The notes under the pieces: model-generated | Database searches by the model: none | The model's input: the letters and a program-made list of their open reading frames with translations, nothing else | What the model was told of the DNA's origin: nothing | Program-made: the position numbers and the translations under genes | Part shown: piece after piece, positions 25,930-36,100 of the stretch | How positions within the stretch are numbered: the first letter of the stretch is position 1 | How the letters are laid out: each line of letters begins with the position of its first letter | Origin: RUG11690 sp045616665 | GTDB taxonomy: Bacteria; Bacteroidota; Bacteroidia; Bacteroidales; WCHB1-69 | Assembly: GCA_045616665.1 (NCBI GenBank) | Contig: JAZLHE010000098.1 | Location: 8,231 to 72,230 of the forward strand | Length of the DNA stretch: 64,000 nt | Direction of reading: 5' to 3'

Positions 25930-26703
25930 TTAAAAGGTGTAACCGTTATTTACCAATACTTCCTTAGCCAAATTCAAGTAATTGATATTTCCCTTGGACT
26001 GTACGTCATACAGAACGATGGGCTGTCCATAACTTGGGGCCTCGCTCAAACGCACATTTCGTACGATAATCGTATCAAAGACAATACCTTTACAGTGCTG
26101 TCTAACGTCTTCCACGACTGCGTTATTGTGTTTCAAACGAGCGGAATACATCGTCAGCAGAATACCTTCGATTGACAATTGAGGATTCATATTTGACTGA
26201 ACCAGGCGTACGGTATTCAACAACTTGCCAAGGCCTTCGAGAGCGTAGTATTCACATTGCACAGGAATGATTACCGAATCGGAAGCGACCAGTGCGTTAA
26301 GGGTTATCAAGCCCAAGGAAGGCGCGCAGTCTATCAATATAAATTCATATTGGTCCTTGATAGAGCTCAATGCGTCACGCATTCTATATTCGCGGCGGTC
26401 AAAGGAAATCATTTCCAACTCGGCGCCTACCAAGTCAATGGTGGCGGGCATCAGGTCAAGGTTGGGTGTAGTCGTTGAGACAATGGCTTCAGAAGCGAAT
26501 TTATTGCCGAGCATGCAATCATAGACGCTGCTTTCCACCTGATCGGCATCCACGCCCACGCCAGAGGTGGCGTTGGCTTGCGGGTCGGCATCGATGAGCA
26601 GTGTCTTATGTTCCAGAACAGCCAACGAAGCAGCCAGGTTGACCGCTGTCGTGGTCTTGCCGACTCCTCCTTTCTGATTAACTACAGCAATAATTTTTCC
26701 CAT
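25930..26703 (-). CDS. parA: Chromosome partitioning ATPase ParA/Soj
   Basis: A 257-residue ParA-type ATPase with the deviant Walker A KGGVGKTTTAVNLAASL at 10-27, the DADPQANAT switch near 40, and the Walker B-like FILIDCAPSLGL near 118. It forms ATP-dependent dimers on the nucleoid and moves ParB-parS complexes. It is followed by parB 11 bp later and preceded by the DUF3276 gene, whose final codon shares one base with the parA start (both at 26703). The length and lack of an N-terminal DNA-binding domain fit the chromosomal type. Confidence 0.97.
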   Translation of the reverse strand: MGKIIAVVNQKGGVGKTTTAVNLAASLAVLEHKTLLIDADPQANATSGVGVDADQVESSVYDCMLGNKFASEAIVSTTTPNLDLMPATIDLVGAELEMISFDRREYRMRDALSSIKDQYEFILIDCAPSLGLITLNALVASDSVIIPVQCEYYALEGLGKLLNTVRLVQSNMNPQLSIEGILLTMYSARLKHNNAVVEDVRQHCKGIVFDTIIVRNVRLSEAPSYGQPIVLYDVQSKGNINYLNLAKEVLVNNGYTF

Positions 26704-27026
26704 TAGGCCTCCAAGTCTTCAAAGTTAATGTCGTCGGATTTGGGTTCATTGGCATCAAAAAGCATATCGTCAGGCATTTTTCCTGTTTCAATGAAATCCA
26801 AAACAGCGGCTAACGCATTTTGAAATTTTGAGAAATCTTCCTTATAAAGGAACAATTTATGTTTTTCATAGAAGAAAGTGCCATTGTCGGCGTTGAATTT
26901 CCGCTTGCTTTCGGTAATGGTCAAATACTTTTCTTCATTTTTAGTAGTCTTTACATCGAAAAAGTAGGTACGCTTCCCTGCTCTAACTGCTCTTGACAAC
27001 ACTTCATTTTTTTCTAAATTTTCCAT
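26703..27026 (-). CDS. DUF3276 / PUR-domain protein
   Basis: A 107-residue protein of the DUF3276 family, which adopts a PUR-alpha-type nucleic-acid-binding fold and is found mainly in Bacteroidota and spirochaetes. Visible pattern: a basic strand AGKRTYFFDVKTTKNEEKYLTITESKR, then a second strand KHKLFLYKEDFSKF and a helix NALAAVLDFIETG, ending in an acidic tail. It precedes parA on the same strand and its stop overlaps the parA start, so it is likely cotranscribed with parAB. The direct role is unknown; a nucleic-acid-binding regulator would fit. Confidence 0.85.
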   Translation of the reverse strand: MENLEKNEVLSRAVRAGKRTYFFDVKTTKNEEKYLTITESKRKFNADNGTFFYEKHKLFLYKEDFSKFQNALAAVLDFIETGKMPDDMLFDANEPKSDDINFEDLEA

Positions 27027-27107
27027 CTCTAATCTTTTTCGTTAATAATTTTGTGAATTATATTTGGCAATATATTTTTTTCTTTGAACGATTAACTATC
27101 GGATTTA

Positions 27108-29072
27108 TTATTTACGACCTTGTTGTTTGGCCATTTGCTGTTGTTTCTTCACCATCTCTTCCATTCTTGCCTGCCATTTGGACTTTTTCGCAGGTTTCTT
27201 CATATTTTCGAGCAATTTGGCACGGAGTTTGTCCTGATTGACCGCCAACATAAAAATACCGTTTTGGGCGAAGGTAATCAGGTTGATTAACAAATAGTAA
27301 TACGTCAATCCCGAAGAGAAGCTGTTGAACATAAAGAGGAACATAATCGGCATAAGGTACATCATCCACTTCATCATCTTCTGCTGAGGATCATCGCTGT
27401 TGGCATTAGGCGACATCAGCTTATTATTCATATAAGTATATAGAATCGTCGAAATCGTCATCAACAGCGTGAACAAGCTGACGTGATTGCCATACAAAGG
27501 AATGTTGAAACTCAAGTCCAGGATTGAATCGTAGGCGGAAAGGTCGTCGGCCCATAGGAATGGCTGCTGACGCAACTCGTAAGCGGAGGGGAAGAAACGG
27601 TACATCGCAATGAGGATAGGCATCTGAATCAATGCGGGGAGGCAACCTGCCATTGGACTGGCGCCAGCGCTCTTGTACAGTGCCATCGTGGCCTGCTGCT
27701 TTTTCATCATTTCATCCTGATTGTCGGAATGCGGATAACGCTTGTTAATCATTTCGATTTCCGGCTTGAGGGCACGCATTTTTGCAGAAGACAAATAAGT
27801 CTTGTAGTTGAGCGGCGTCACCAGCAGCTTAATGAAAATGGAAAGAATCAGGATAATGATGCCGTAACTGATTCCATAGCTTTGCAACCAATTGAAAATT
27901 GGAATCAGCACGCCGCGGTTAATCCATTGCAAGAGGAAGAAACCCCATCCCAGCGGAACCTGGCGTTCCAAATTCAAGTTGTATTCTTTCAGTAATTTAT
28001 ATTGGTTGGGGCCAACATACATCGTCATATCGAAAGAGCCATTGTCCACGTTTTCGACCGAAAAATCCAAATTGGCTTCCATCGTCTTCAAAATCGATTT
28101 CTCGTTTTTGTCGGGATTCGTCACTTTCAACGCCGCCGTGGCAAAATCATTAGACTTGGCAATAATGGTGGAAGTGAAGAATTGCTGTTTGAAAGACACC
28201 CACTTCAACGGGGTTGAGAAGTCCTTCTTGTCATTTTTACGTTCATCCAAATTCTTCACGTCTTCAACGTTATCCATATAATATATGGTAGTGATGTCGT
28301 GAGCGATTTGGTAATTGCGTTCTTGGCAGGTAAGTTGGGCATTCCAATCCAATGAATATGTCAAATTGTTGGCATACAAGTAATTGGACATATTCACAAA
28401 ATTAATCTTGTAATCGAAATGATAATCGTCGGCATAAAAAGTATAACGATATTCGATATAGCTTTCATTATTTTCGCCAGTTGTTGAGTCGCCTACGGTT
28501 GCTGTCGGGAAAACCTTCAATGACAATACGGCACTGTCCTTGGTGACGACAAGCGTGTCTTTCACATCACTTGAAAAAGTAAGGTCCTTGGTATGCACCG
28601 TTGCCTGATTTTTCAACATCAAATCGATATTGATACTGTTGGCCTCCCCATCATATAAAACCACCTGAGGTTTCGGTTCACCTTTGGGGGCATATTTGTA
28701 CACATTTTTCAGTTCAATACGTTTCAAATACCCGCCCTTGCGAGCAAAAGAATAGACAGCTTTATTGGTAACCACCTGGAAATCACCATTTTTTGCATCT
28801 TTCGGCATTTGAAAAGCGGTAGCATAAACAGGCAATTTCTTTTTTGCCACCTGAGTGGAATCATTTCCTTCCGTTGGACTACTCGAGTCTTGCGCTTCGG
28901 CCTGCTCCATCATCGCCGTTGAAATCGAATCCTGCATAGCCTTGATTTGCTGATCGGCCATTTCCCTTTCCTGCTGATCTCTTTGTTTGGCATTCTGATG
29001 GGAAGTATAAAAACTAAAACCCATAAAGAGTGCGAAAATAAGAATCAGTCCAATAATCGTATTTTTATCCAT
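27108..29072 (-). CDS. yidC: Membrane protein insertase YidC
   Basis: A 654-residue YidC. An N-terminal membrane anchor (NTIIGLILIFALFMGFSFY) is followed by a low-complexity linker and the large periplasmic beta domain (about 75-370), then the five-helix insertase core: GWGFFLLQWINRGVLIPIFNWL near 374, the YGIIILILSIFIKLLVTPL helix near 400, ALYKSAGASPMAGCLPALIQMPI near 465 and the last helices to about 610. The tail is basic and Gln-rich (KKQQQMAKQQGRK), which may contact the ribosome. It inserts proteins into the inner membrane alone or with SecYEG. It has its own -7 element at 29094-29101 and is divergent from htpG. Confidence 0.97.
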   Translation of the reverse strand: MDKNTIIGLILIFALFMGFSFYTSHQNAKQRDQQEREMADQQIKAMQDSISTAMMEQAEAQDSSSPTEGNDSTQVAKKKLPVYATAFQMPKDAKNGDFQVVTNKAVYSFARKGGYLKRIELKNVYKYAPKGEPKPQVVLYDGEANSINIDLMLKNQATVHTKDLTFSSDVKDTLVVTKDSAVLSLKVFPTATVGDSTTGENNESYIEYRYTFYADDYHFDYKINFVNMSNYLYANNLTYSLDWNAQLTCQERNYQIAHDITTIYYMDNVEDVKNLDERKNDKKDFSTPLKWVSFKQQFFTSTIIAKSNDFATAALKVTNPDKNEKSILKTMEANLDFSVENVDNGSFDMTMYVGPNQYKLLKEYNLNLERQVPLGWGFFLLQWINRGVLIPIFNWLQSYGISYGIIILILSIFIKLLVTPLNYKTYLSSAKMRALKPEIEMINKRYPHSDNQDEMMKKQQATMALYKSAGASPMAGCLPALIQMPILIAMYRFFPSAYELRQQPFLWADDLSAYDSILDLSFNIPLYGNHVSLFTLLMTISTILYTYMNNKLMSPNANSDDPQQKMMKWMMYLMPIMFLFMFNSFSSGLTYYYLLINLITFAQNGIFMLAVNQDKLRAKLLENMKKPAKKSKWQARMEEMVKKQQQMAKQQGRK

Positions 29073-29093
29073 TCTATAATTTTAATTAGCTTG

Positions 29094-29101
29094 CAAAAAT
29101 A
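29094..29101 (-). promoter_or_regulatory. Bacteroidota -7 element (TATTTTTG) for yidC
   Basis: TATTTTTGCAAG on the minus strand, 22 bp before the yidC ATG. Confidence 0.6.
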
Positions 29102-29200
29102 CAAAAAAAAGATTTACTGCTAACGACTGTCCGCAAAGATTTTTCAGTTTTAACATAAACATTTGTAACACAATACTTAACCCGATGACAGCACAAAAAA

Positions 29201-29219
29201 CACTGACAAATTGTCAGTG
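29201..29219. promoter_or_regulatory. Perfect palindrome ahead of the htpG sigma-54 promoter
   Basis: CACTGACAA-A-TTGTCAGTG has 9-base arms that match exactly around one central base. Its centre is about 44 bp upstream of the predicted htpG transcription start, ending 9 bp before the sigma-54 -24 box. It is probably an operator or activator site; no regulator can be assigned to it from the sequence. Confidence 0.75.
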
Positions 29220-29226
29220 ACTCTTA

Positions 29227-29244
29227 TTGGCACACATTTTGCTT
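29227..29244 (+). promoter_or_regulatory. Sigma-54 (RpoN) -24/-12 promoter for htpG
   Basis: TTGGCACACATTTTGCTT fits the TTGGCAC-N5-TTGCW consensus exactly: TGGCAC at 29228-29233, five bases, TTGC at 29239-29242. The invariant GG and GC dinucleotides are spaced correctly, and the predicted start is near 29254, 42 bp before the htpG ATG. No TAnnTTTG element is seen here. Confidence 0.85.
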
Positions 29245-29295
29245 ATAAAGGTCATTATCAGATTATGATTTTTTAGAAATTTAAATAAAAAAACT

Positions 29296-31158
29296 ATGTC
29301 AACAGGTAAAATTCACGTACAGACGGAAAATATCTTTCCGGTAATTAAAAAGTTCTTGTATTCCGATCAGGAAATATTTCTTAGAGAGTTGATTTCCAAT
29401 GCTGTAGATGCTTCACAAAAGATCAAGACACTGGTAAGTCTCGGCAAGGCGAGCAGCGAATTGGGCGATTTGACCATTGACGTAAAAGTGGATAAAGATG
29501 CCAAAACGCTGAGCGTCATTGATCACGGAATCGGAATGAGTGGTGAAGAAGTAAAAAAATACATCAATCAGATTGCCTTTTCCAGTGCGGAAGAATTTGT
29601 GGAGAAATACAAGGGAACCGATGCTGCCAACATTATCGGGCACTTTGGACTTGGCTTTTATTCCGCATTTATGGTGTCGTCACTGGTGGAAATCAAAACG
29701 AAATCTTATCAGGACGAAATGCCTGCGGTACATTGGACTTGCGACGGTTCCACAGAATATTCGATGAAGGAGATCGACAAGAGCGAACGCGGAACCGAAA
29801 TCATCCTGCACATTGCTGAAGACTCGGAAGAATTTTTGGATGAAAGCCGCATTGTGAGCTTATTGCATAAATATTGCAGTTTTCTACCGATTCCAATCCG
29901 TTGCGGCAACGAAAAAGTCTGGGAAAAACCCGAAGGGAAAGATAAGGAGGAAGAAGTCGAAAAACCTCGTATCATCAACAATACCAATCCTTTATGGAAA
30001 CAGCAGCCATCTGCGCTCACAGATGAAGACTACAAGAAATTCTATCGCGAACTTTATCCGATGGTCTTTGAAGAACCCCTGTTCCAAATTCACCTCAACG
30101 TGGATTATCCTTTCAACTTGACAGGCGTTCTCTATTTCCCGAAGGTAAAAAACCAATTGGAATTACAAAAAAACAAAGTACAACTTTATTGTAATCAAGT
30201 ATTTATAACCGACCAGTTGGAAGGCATCATTCCTGAATTCATGATGTTGCTGCACGGTGTCATCGACTCGCCCGACATCCCGTTGAATGTTTCGCGCTCG
30301 TACCTGCAGTCGGACAGCAATGTCAAGAAGATTTCCAACCACATCACCAAGAAAGTGGCGGAAAAGTTGGAGGAAATGTTCAAAAACGACCGTGCCGATT
30401 TTGAGAAGAAATGGGATGACATCAAAATCTTTATTGAATACGGATCTTTGGCAGACGAGAAATTTTTCGAGAAAGCCCAAAAATTCTTCTTGCTGAAGAA
30501 TACCGACGGTAAATATTTCACTTTAGATGAATACAAGACTCAGATTGAGACCTTGCAAAAGGACAAAAACGACACTTTGGTCTATCTTTATGCCGCCGAT
30601 GTCAACACGCAACACGTTTATATTGAAAATGCAAAGGCCAAAGGTTATGACGTCTTGTTGATGGACGGCTTTTTGGACACCCACTTCATCAATATGCTGG
30701 AACAGAAAATCGAAAAGAGCAAATTCACGCGTGTTGATGCCGATATTATCGACAAACTGATTGAAAAAGACGAGATTCTTCCTTCAAAACTGTCTGACGA
30801 TGAAAAAGAAAAACTGAAAGGTCTTTTCGAAACCAACGTAGAAAAAGAAAAATTCACGGTTCAAATCGAGAATCTCAGCGAAGAAGACCTCCCCGTGATG
30901 ATTACGCAAAACGAATTTATGAGACGTTATCAGGATATGGGCAAGATTTCCGGACAGCCAAGCTTTGGCAATTTCGAGCACTACAACCTCATTGTCAACG
31001 GAAATCACAGTCTGGCACAACGTATTTTGTCGGAAACTGACGAAGAAAAGAAAAACACACTGACACAACAACTTATCGACTTGGCACTGCTTTCGCAAAA
31101 CATTTTGACAGGCAAAAAACTGAGCGATTTTGTCAAACGAAGCGTTGATTTGTTATAG
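29296..31158 (+). CDS. htpG: Chaperone HtpG (Hsp90)
   Basis: A 620-residue bacterial Hsp90. The N-terminal GHKL ATPase domain has FLRELISNAVDASQK near residue 27, DHGIGMSGEEV near 76 and IGHFGLGFYSAFMV near 113. The middle and C-terminal client-binding and dimerisation regions follow without gaps. HtpG is an ATP-dependent cytosolic chaperone often induced by heat. Here it stands alone behind a canonical sigma-54 promoter with an upstream palindrome, which suggests stress control through an activator ATPase rather than by a housekeeping promoter. A terminator follows at 31187-31217. Confidence 0.97.
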   Translation: MSTGKIHVQTENIFPVIKKFLYSDQEIFLRELISNAVDASQKIKTLVSLGKASSELGDLTIDVKVDKDAKTLSVIDHGIGMSGEEVKKYINQIAFSSAEEFVEKYKGTDAANIIGHFGLGFYSAFMVSSLVEIKTKSYQDEMPAVHWTCDGSTEYSMKEIDKSERGTEIILHIAEDSEEFLDESRIVSLLHKYCSFLPIPIRCGNEKVWEKPEGKDKEEEVEKPRIINNTNPLWKQQPSALTDEDYKKFYRELYPMVFEEPLFQIHLNVDYPFNLTGVLYFPKVKNQLELQKNKVQLYCNQVFITDQLEGIIPEFMMLLHGVIDSPDIPLNVSRSYLQSDSNVKKISNHITKKVAEKLEEMFKNDRADFEKKWDDIKIFIEYGSLADEKFFEKAQKFFLLKNTDGKYFTLDEYKTQIETLQKDKNDTLVYLYAADVNTQHVYIENAKAKGYDVLLMDGFLDTHFINMLEQKIEKSKFTRVDADIIDKLIEKDEILPSKLSDDEKEKLKGLFETNVEKEKFTVQIENLSEEDLPVMITQNEFMRRYQDMGKISGQPSFGNFEHYNLIVNGNHSLAQRILSETDEEKKNTLTQQLIDLALLSQNILTGKKLSDFVKRSVDLL

Positions 31159-31160
31159 TT

Positions 31161-31757
31161 TTAACCGTTTTCCATAATTTTTTTATCCCCATTCCGATTT
31201 TCAGAATGGGGAATTTTTTCGGAATATAGTGAAGGGCTTATAATTACTCGCCAACTTCCATCTACCGGATTCTTCTCAATATAGTTTTTTGCCACAAGCT
31301 GATTGATAAGTTTCTGTATCGCGGTAATACTTATGCCAAGTTCTTCATGCAACTCTTTTTGCGTCACAGAAGGCATAGTACGCATCAGTCTCAGCATCTT
31401 GGCATAATTTGGAGAGCGGAAACGTACCATCTCGCCATCATACCACCAATAATTCTCTTTGCGTTCTGTAACAAAAAGATAGTCTCCCCATACTTCATCA
31501 GCGACAAGACGATTGAAGTACTTCAAGAAGTTTTCTATTTCCTTGATGTTTGCATGTGCACCATCGCCTGGTGCAAAACCCACCACTTGATCTGTTGCAT
31601 GAAGAGCTTCCAAATACTCATTTTTCTTGCGACTTCTCACAACAATCATCGGATAGTTATGACGAGACAGGATATAATTAACCATCAATCGTGCGATACG
31701 CCCGTTGCCATCTTCAAAAGGAATGGTTATTGCTTTCCAAACTTTGATAGTGCAAAA
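31161..31757 (-). pseudogene. Truncated Fic-family gene (fragment with Fic loop and winged helix)
   Basis: The minus-strand frame is open from 31757 (a TAA lies just upstream at 31758-31760) to 31161. Nine residues after the stop it reads TIPFEDGNGRIARLMVNY, which is the Fic active-site loop HPFxDGNGRxxR with the catalytic His replaced by Ile. Everything N-terminal to the loop is missing. The C-terminal part has the winged-helix pattern seen in many Fic proteins (SVTQKELHEELGISITAIQKLINQLVAKNYIEK). The last codons run into the htpG terminator (31187-31217), so the original 3' end may also be lost. A functional AMP-transferase is not expected; a DNA-binding remnant translated from an internal start is possible. 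Confidence 0.8.
31187..31217 (+). terminator. Rho-independent terminator after htpG
   Basis: CCCCATTC / GAATGGGG stem with a nine-base loop followed by AATTTTTTC, about 29 bp after the htpG stop. The Fic fragment's reading frame on the other strand runs through it. Confidence 0.8.
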
Positions 31758-32137
31758 TTACAAAATTCATTTGAATTATCACCAAAAATTCATCAAAAAG
31801 GTTATTGCACACCAACCTTTTTGCTACGATTCGAATAATAACATCCATTTATCCAATGGCAATCTAAATGTAAACCATCACTTCGACATCATCTATTACC
31901 ATAGGAATTGTCGCCGCCGCACCAGTAATGTGTCAACTCCCACTCACCCTTACAATTGCACGGCACGTCGCCGTCCTGATGTCTCCGACGTATGGAGAAA
32001 ACAAAGGAATCTTTACAAGATTAAGCGGAAATTAGTATGAAGTATAAGAAAAAAACATCAAGCATAATTTTAAATAATAAAGATATCAATGTTTTTAGTA
32101 TATTTGCAGCAAAATTCAAATTACTACAGGACTACAA
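31758..32137. other. Gap between the Fic fragment and gap; no intact gene seen
   Basis: About 380 bp. I looked in all frames for the missing N-terminal half of the Fic gene and did not see it. On the minus strand TAATTTTG (31753-31760) resembles a -7 element directly ahead of the fragment. The gap promoter motif sits at 32099-32106. The rest is unassigned. Confidence 0.55.
32099..32106 (+). promoter_or_regulatory. Bacteroidota -7 element (TATATTTG) for the gap operon
   Basis: TATATTTGCAGC lies 32 bp before the first gap ATG at 32138. It would serve the gap, PEP-utilising and probably later genes. Confidence 0.65.
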
Positions 32138-33139
32138 ATGACGACTAAAATTGGGATTAACGGATTTGGGCGAATAGGAAAGATGGTTTTTCGATTGGCC
32201 GAAGGCGACCAAGACATTGAGATCACCCACATTAACGACAAAATGGACACGCGGCTGATGGCGCATCTGTTGAAATACGACAGCATTCACGGGCGTTTTA
32301 ACGCAGAAGTTGATTTTGATCAGGAACATTTAATTGTGAATGGACGAAAAATACTGGTTACCAACGAGATGCAACCAGGAGACATTCCTTGGGGCAAAAC
32401 CGGCGTAGAAGTTGTAATAGACTCGTCCGGGCGTTTCAAAACGGCTGCCCTACTCACTCCGCACCTTCGCGACAGCGTAAAAAGGGTAATTCTAAGTTGT
32501 CCTCCTGGAGATTCGAGCATTGAACGCACCATCGTTATGGGCGTTAATCACAGCACGATACAGGAAACGGACCGCATTATTTCCAACGCTTCCTGCACGA
32601 CCAACTGCATCGCCGTGGCCATCAAGGTGGTAAACGACGAATTCGGAATGGTTCGCGGTTTTATGAACACGGTTCATCCTACGACCAACAACCAGAACTT
32701 GCAGGACGGATTTCATTCCGACTACCGGCGGGCACGTTCTGCGATGGCCAACATCATCCCCACCACCTCGAGTGCCGTAAGAACCACTCAATTGGTCATT
32801 CCTGAAATGGCCAACATCTTCGATGGTTTTGCCACACGCGTGCCGGTTGCAGACTGTTCCTTTGTGGAACTGACTGCCGAATTGCACCGGCAGGTCACCA
32901 CGCGCGACATCAAAGACGCTTTTCAAAGGCACGCCAACGGTGATTTAAAACCCTATTTGGAATACACGGAAGATCCTATCGTCAGCAGCGACGTTACCAA
33001 CAATCCGCATTCTGCCATTTTTGACGCGATGGCCACTAAGGTCATCGGCGGCAACTTCATCCAGTTGTTAGTCTGGTACGACAACGAATACGGTTATTCA
33101 TCACGCATCATCGACCTAATTAAATATTGCAACAAATGA
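32138..33139 (+). CDS. gap: Glyceraldehyde-3-phosphate dehydrogenase, type I
   Basis: A 333-residue GAPDH of normal length: NAD-binding GINGFGRIGK at 6-15, the catalytic loop SNASCTTNC with Cys153, and the partner His180 in NTVHPTTNNQ. It oxidises glyceraldehyde 3-phosphate to 1,3-bisphosphoglycerate in glycolysis and runs backwards in gluconeogenesis. The TGA stop overlaps the ATG of the next, very large gene (ATGA), so the two are translationally coupled. A second, divergent gap lies 4 kb downstream in the same run. Confidence 0.95.
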   Translation: MTTKIGINGFGRIGKMVFRLAEGDQDIEITHINDKMDTRLMAHLLKYDSIHGRFNAEVDFDQEHLIVNGRKILVTNEMQPGDIPWGKTGVEVVIDSSGRFKTAALLTPHLRDSVKRVILSCPPGDSSIERTIVMGVNHSTIQETDRIISNASCTTNCIAVAIKVVNDEFGMVRGFMNTVHPTTNNQNLQDGFHSDYRRARSAMANIIPTTSSAVRTTQLVIPEMANIFDGFATRVPVADCSFVELTAELHRQVTTRDIKDAFQRHANGDLKPYLEYTEDPIVSSDVTNNPHSAIFDAMATKVIGGNFIQLLVWYDNEYGYSSRIIDLIKYCNK

Positions 33140-36100
33140 ATGAGATGATTAAATCACAAGCGCTGGAAGCCAATCTTTCACGCACACAGAATATTCCCTA
33201 CACCATTCCTGATCATCACCAATGGTTTATGTCGCTTTCCGACAATTATTGGGGAATCCATAAGAGAATCACGGATTTCTTCAACGAATACCACCATCCT
33301 TTTTCAAACAGGAAAGAGATTGTAAATCAATTGGTTAGCGTTACGATTTCTGATTTCTGGCTATATAAGGAATTGGCGGAAGAAGACAAGGAAAAAGCCC
33401 TGCAAATGATCTTTGACATTTACAAGGAACTATTGCAGAAACAGTTGCCCGATGATCTGTGCAAACAACTGATTTACACATTTTTGGATTTCTTCAACAA
33501 CAGTTACGAAACCATAGAAAGCACCCATTTCGTCAATGATTTCATACGAATTCTGATCGACAATTTTGATGGGAACCGCTTCAGTTTCCTGTATAATGTC
33601 GGACATTTCAAGAAAAAACTTCGGAAAGCCGTTGAAAACGAGCAATGTAAAGACGAAGCTTTCAGTTTTATGAAAGATTTGCTCAAGTCCAACGTGCAAT
33701 TTTGGGAAGAAAGCACCCAAATTGAAGACTGGTACGAAAAAAACAAGGAAAAAATGTCCAAGGATTATAGTGAAGCCCTAAAACCGTTGGGGAAAGCACT
33801 ATACGCCGACTATTATTCCAACATTGACGAGGCGAAAGATTTTGACGAATTGAGCCAATATGCGTTTACCTTTGCCGACATCATCGAGGCCTACAAGAAA
33901 GAAATCGACATTTTTGAAAAAGCCAGTGAACAATTCTGCTATATTTTCTACCTGCTTCATTTACCGGGAGTTAAGTATCACAGAGAGTATTTGCTGATTG
34001 AGTTGAACAAGGTCATCAAGAAAATCAGCAACGAATTGGATGAAGAACAGTGCATCGCGTCAATGAACGAATTGTTCGACCAATTCAATGATTTTAAAGA
34101 GAATCACATCAATCTGATTTTAGATTCCATTCTTACATTAGGAAAGGAAATCATTAATACAAAGAACAATACGCTCATTCATTATCTTGAAAAGAAGATT
34201 ATTGATTTCGGCTTTGTCACTCCGGGCATTACCTATATGACCAATGATTGGGAATTGAAGGTGAATCCTTGTCACGTCAAGAACATTCGTGTATGGCTTG
34301 AATTGATCGAACACGATCCTGAAACGATGCAACGCTTGTTGGCGGCACTGATCATCAACTTGCGGGTGGGCGGCATTTTCATTTTCGATACCGATTTTTT
34401 CCAAAAAGACATCACGAAGCTGCTGAATGCCAAAATTTCTCCTATCTACAAGCAGACCAAGCAATTGGCAAGAATATTCCCAGTCTATTTTAACGAAATC
34501 GGGGCTGAAGGCGTATTGCGAGACGTTTCTACCAAAATTGACGAACTTTCGCACCGCAACGACAAACTGATTCATTTTCTCCGAAAACAAATTCATACGG
34601 AAGGAAACAACTCGCATATTCAAATCACTTTGGATGTTATTCATTTCTGGAAAGATTTGAACAAGAGTCATTTGGAAAAAATCCTTCCACAAAATGTTTA
34701 CTGTCTGGTTGATCCTGACGGGATTTGGGTGAAAGGCGTTCACGAAGTCTTGATTAAATTATTAGAGACCAACGATTTAACTGTAGAACAACTGATTGAA
34801 AAGAATAAGGAAGAAGTTGAGGAACTGGTCAAGAACATTCATCACGACAACGAAACAGATGTCAAGCGTGTATGCCTGATTATTGAACTTTATCAGTTGC
34901 TGAAGGAAAAATACATTTTCGACTCCACCGACATCATCAACATTCTCAAGAAATACTATTTTGTTGATAAAGAAGACATTGACAAATTAGAGCTTTTGTT
35001 GGAGAAAGACGAACCCGTGGCCACCCTGAAGCACATTTTCTCCTTGATGAAGAAACTGAACGACATCATTTTTGACGAAAAGAAAAGCGAAGGATGGGAA
35101 AATGTATTCTACAAGAGACACATTGCCTTTGGCATTCCATCGATGTACGGCTATTACAAAGAAGTCAAATTTGATGCCTTAGGATTGACATTTCGTTTGG
35201 AACGTATCGCCTCCGTATTGGTGAAGCGTATCATTATGGGAATCAACACGGAATTTTTCACGCTGAAAGTGTTCAAGGAAATCTGTGATATGATCAAATT
35301 GCTTAGGGACGGTTTGAGTTTGGACGGCATTCACGACCAGAGTTTCGACTCCAATCTCAAGATGCTTGAATACAGCTTGACTTCAGGATGCTTCACTATT
35401 GATCAGTATATCAACATTTTCCAATTTATGGAAGGAAGCATTAAGGAAATCATCAACAACTACTTCATTCGTCCGTACGATATGTTGTTGAAGATTATCA
35501 TTCCGCAGCAAAATCCAGAAATTAACGATAAATATCTGATTAAAAAGACAATAGCACAGAAATCTGAAATTTTCTATCGCGAACTTCTTTCTTCAGCGTT
35601 TATCATTCAGCAATTGGACAATTTTATGGGCGAGATTCTGAACAATCTTCGCAAGCAGGTCAACGTCCTGACATCGGAAGAAGCCCAGAACATTATGACT
35701 TACGACCAGAAGATGGCCATTAGTCCGTTATATCACGAAACGCCGACGATAGACAATCAGGTGTTCATTGGTTCGAAGGCCTATTATCTGAAGAAATTAT
35801 ACTTGAATGACTATCCCGTACCGCCCGGATTCATCATCACCACTGAAATTTTTCGCAGGATCAAATCCATTCTCAAGGTGGATTCCATCAACAACGAACT
35901 GGACCAGATGATCAAGTCTCATTTATCTAAGATTGAGAAGATTACGGGTTGCAAATATGGAGATCCGCACAATCCATTGCTGTTGAGTGTCCGGTCCGGT
36001 TCGGCCATTTCGATGCCAGGAGCAATGAGCACGTTTTTGAATGTTGGTTTGAATGACGAGATAACCGAAGAATTGAGCAAGCAGGACAATTACGCGTGGA

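Noticed and set aside
29113..29200. Further enhancer-like sites upstream of the htpG promoter
   Set aside because: I looked for a second copy of the palindrome or other inverted repeats at the usual 80-150 bp distance and saw none clear enough to report.
31347..32040. Plus-strand open frames in the Fic region
   Set aside because: Low-quality overlapping frames with no family resemblance; the minus-strand Fic fragment explains this interval better.
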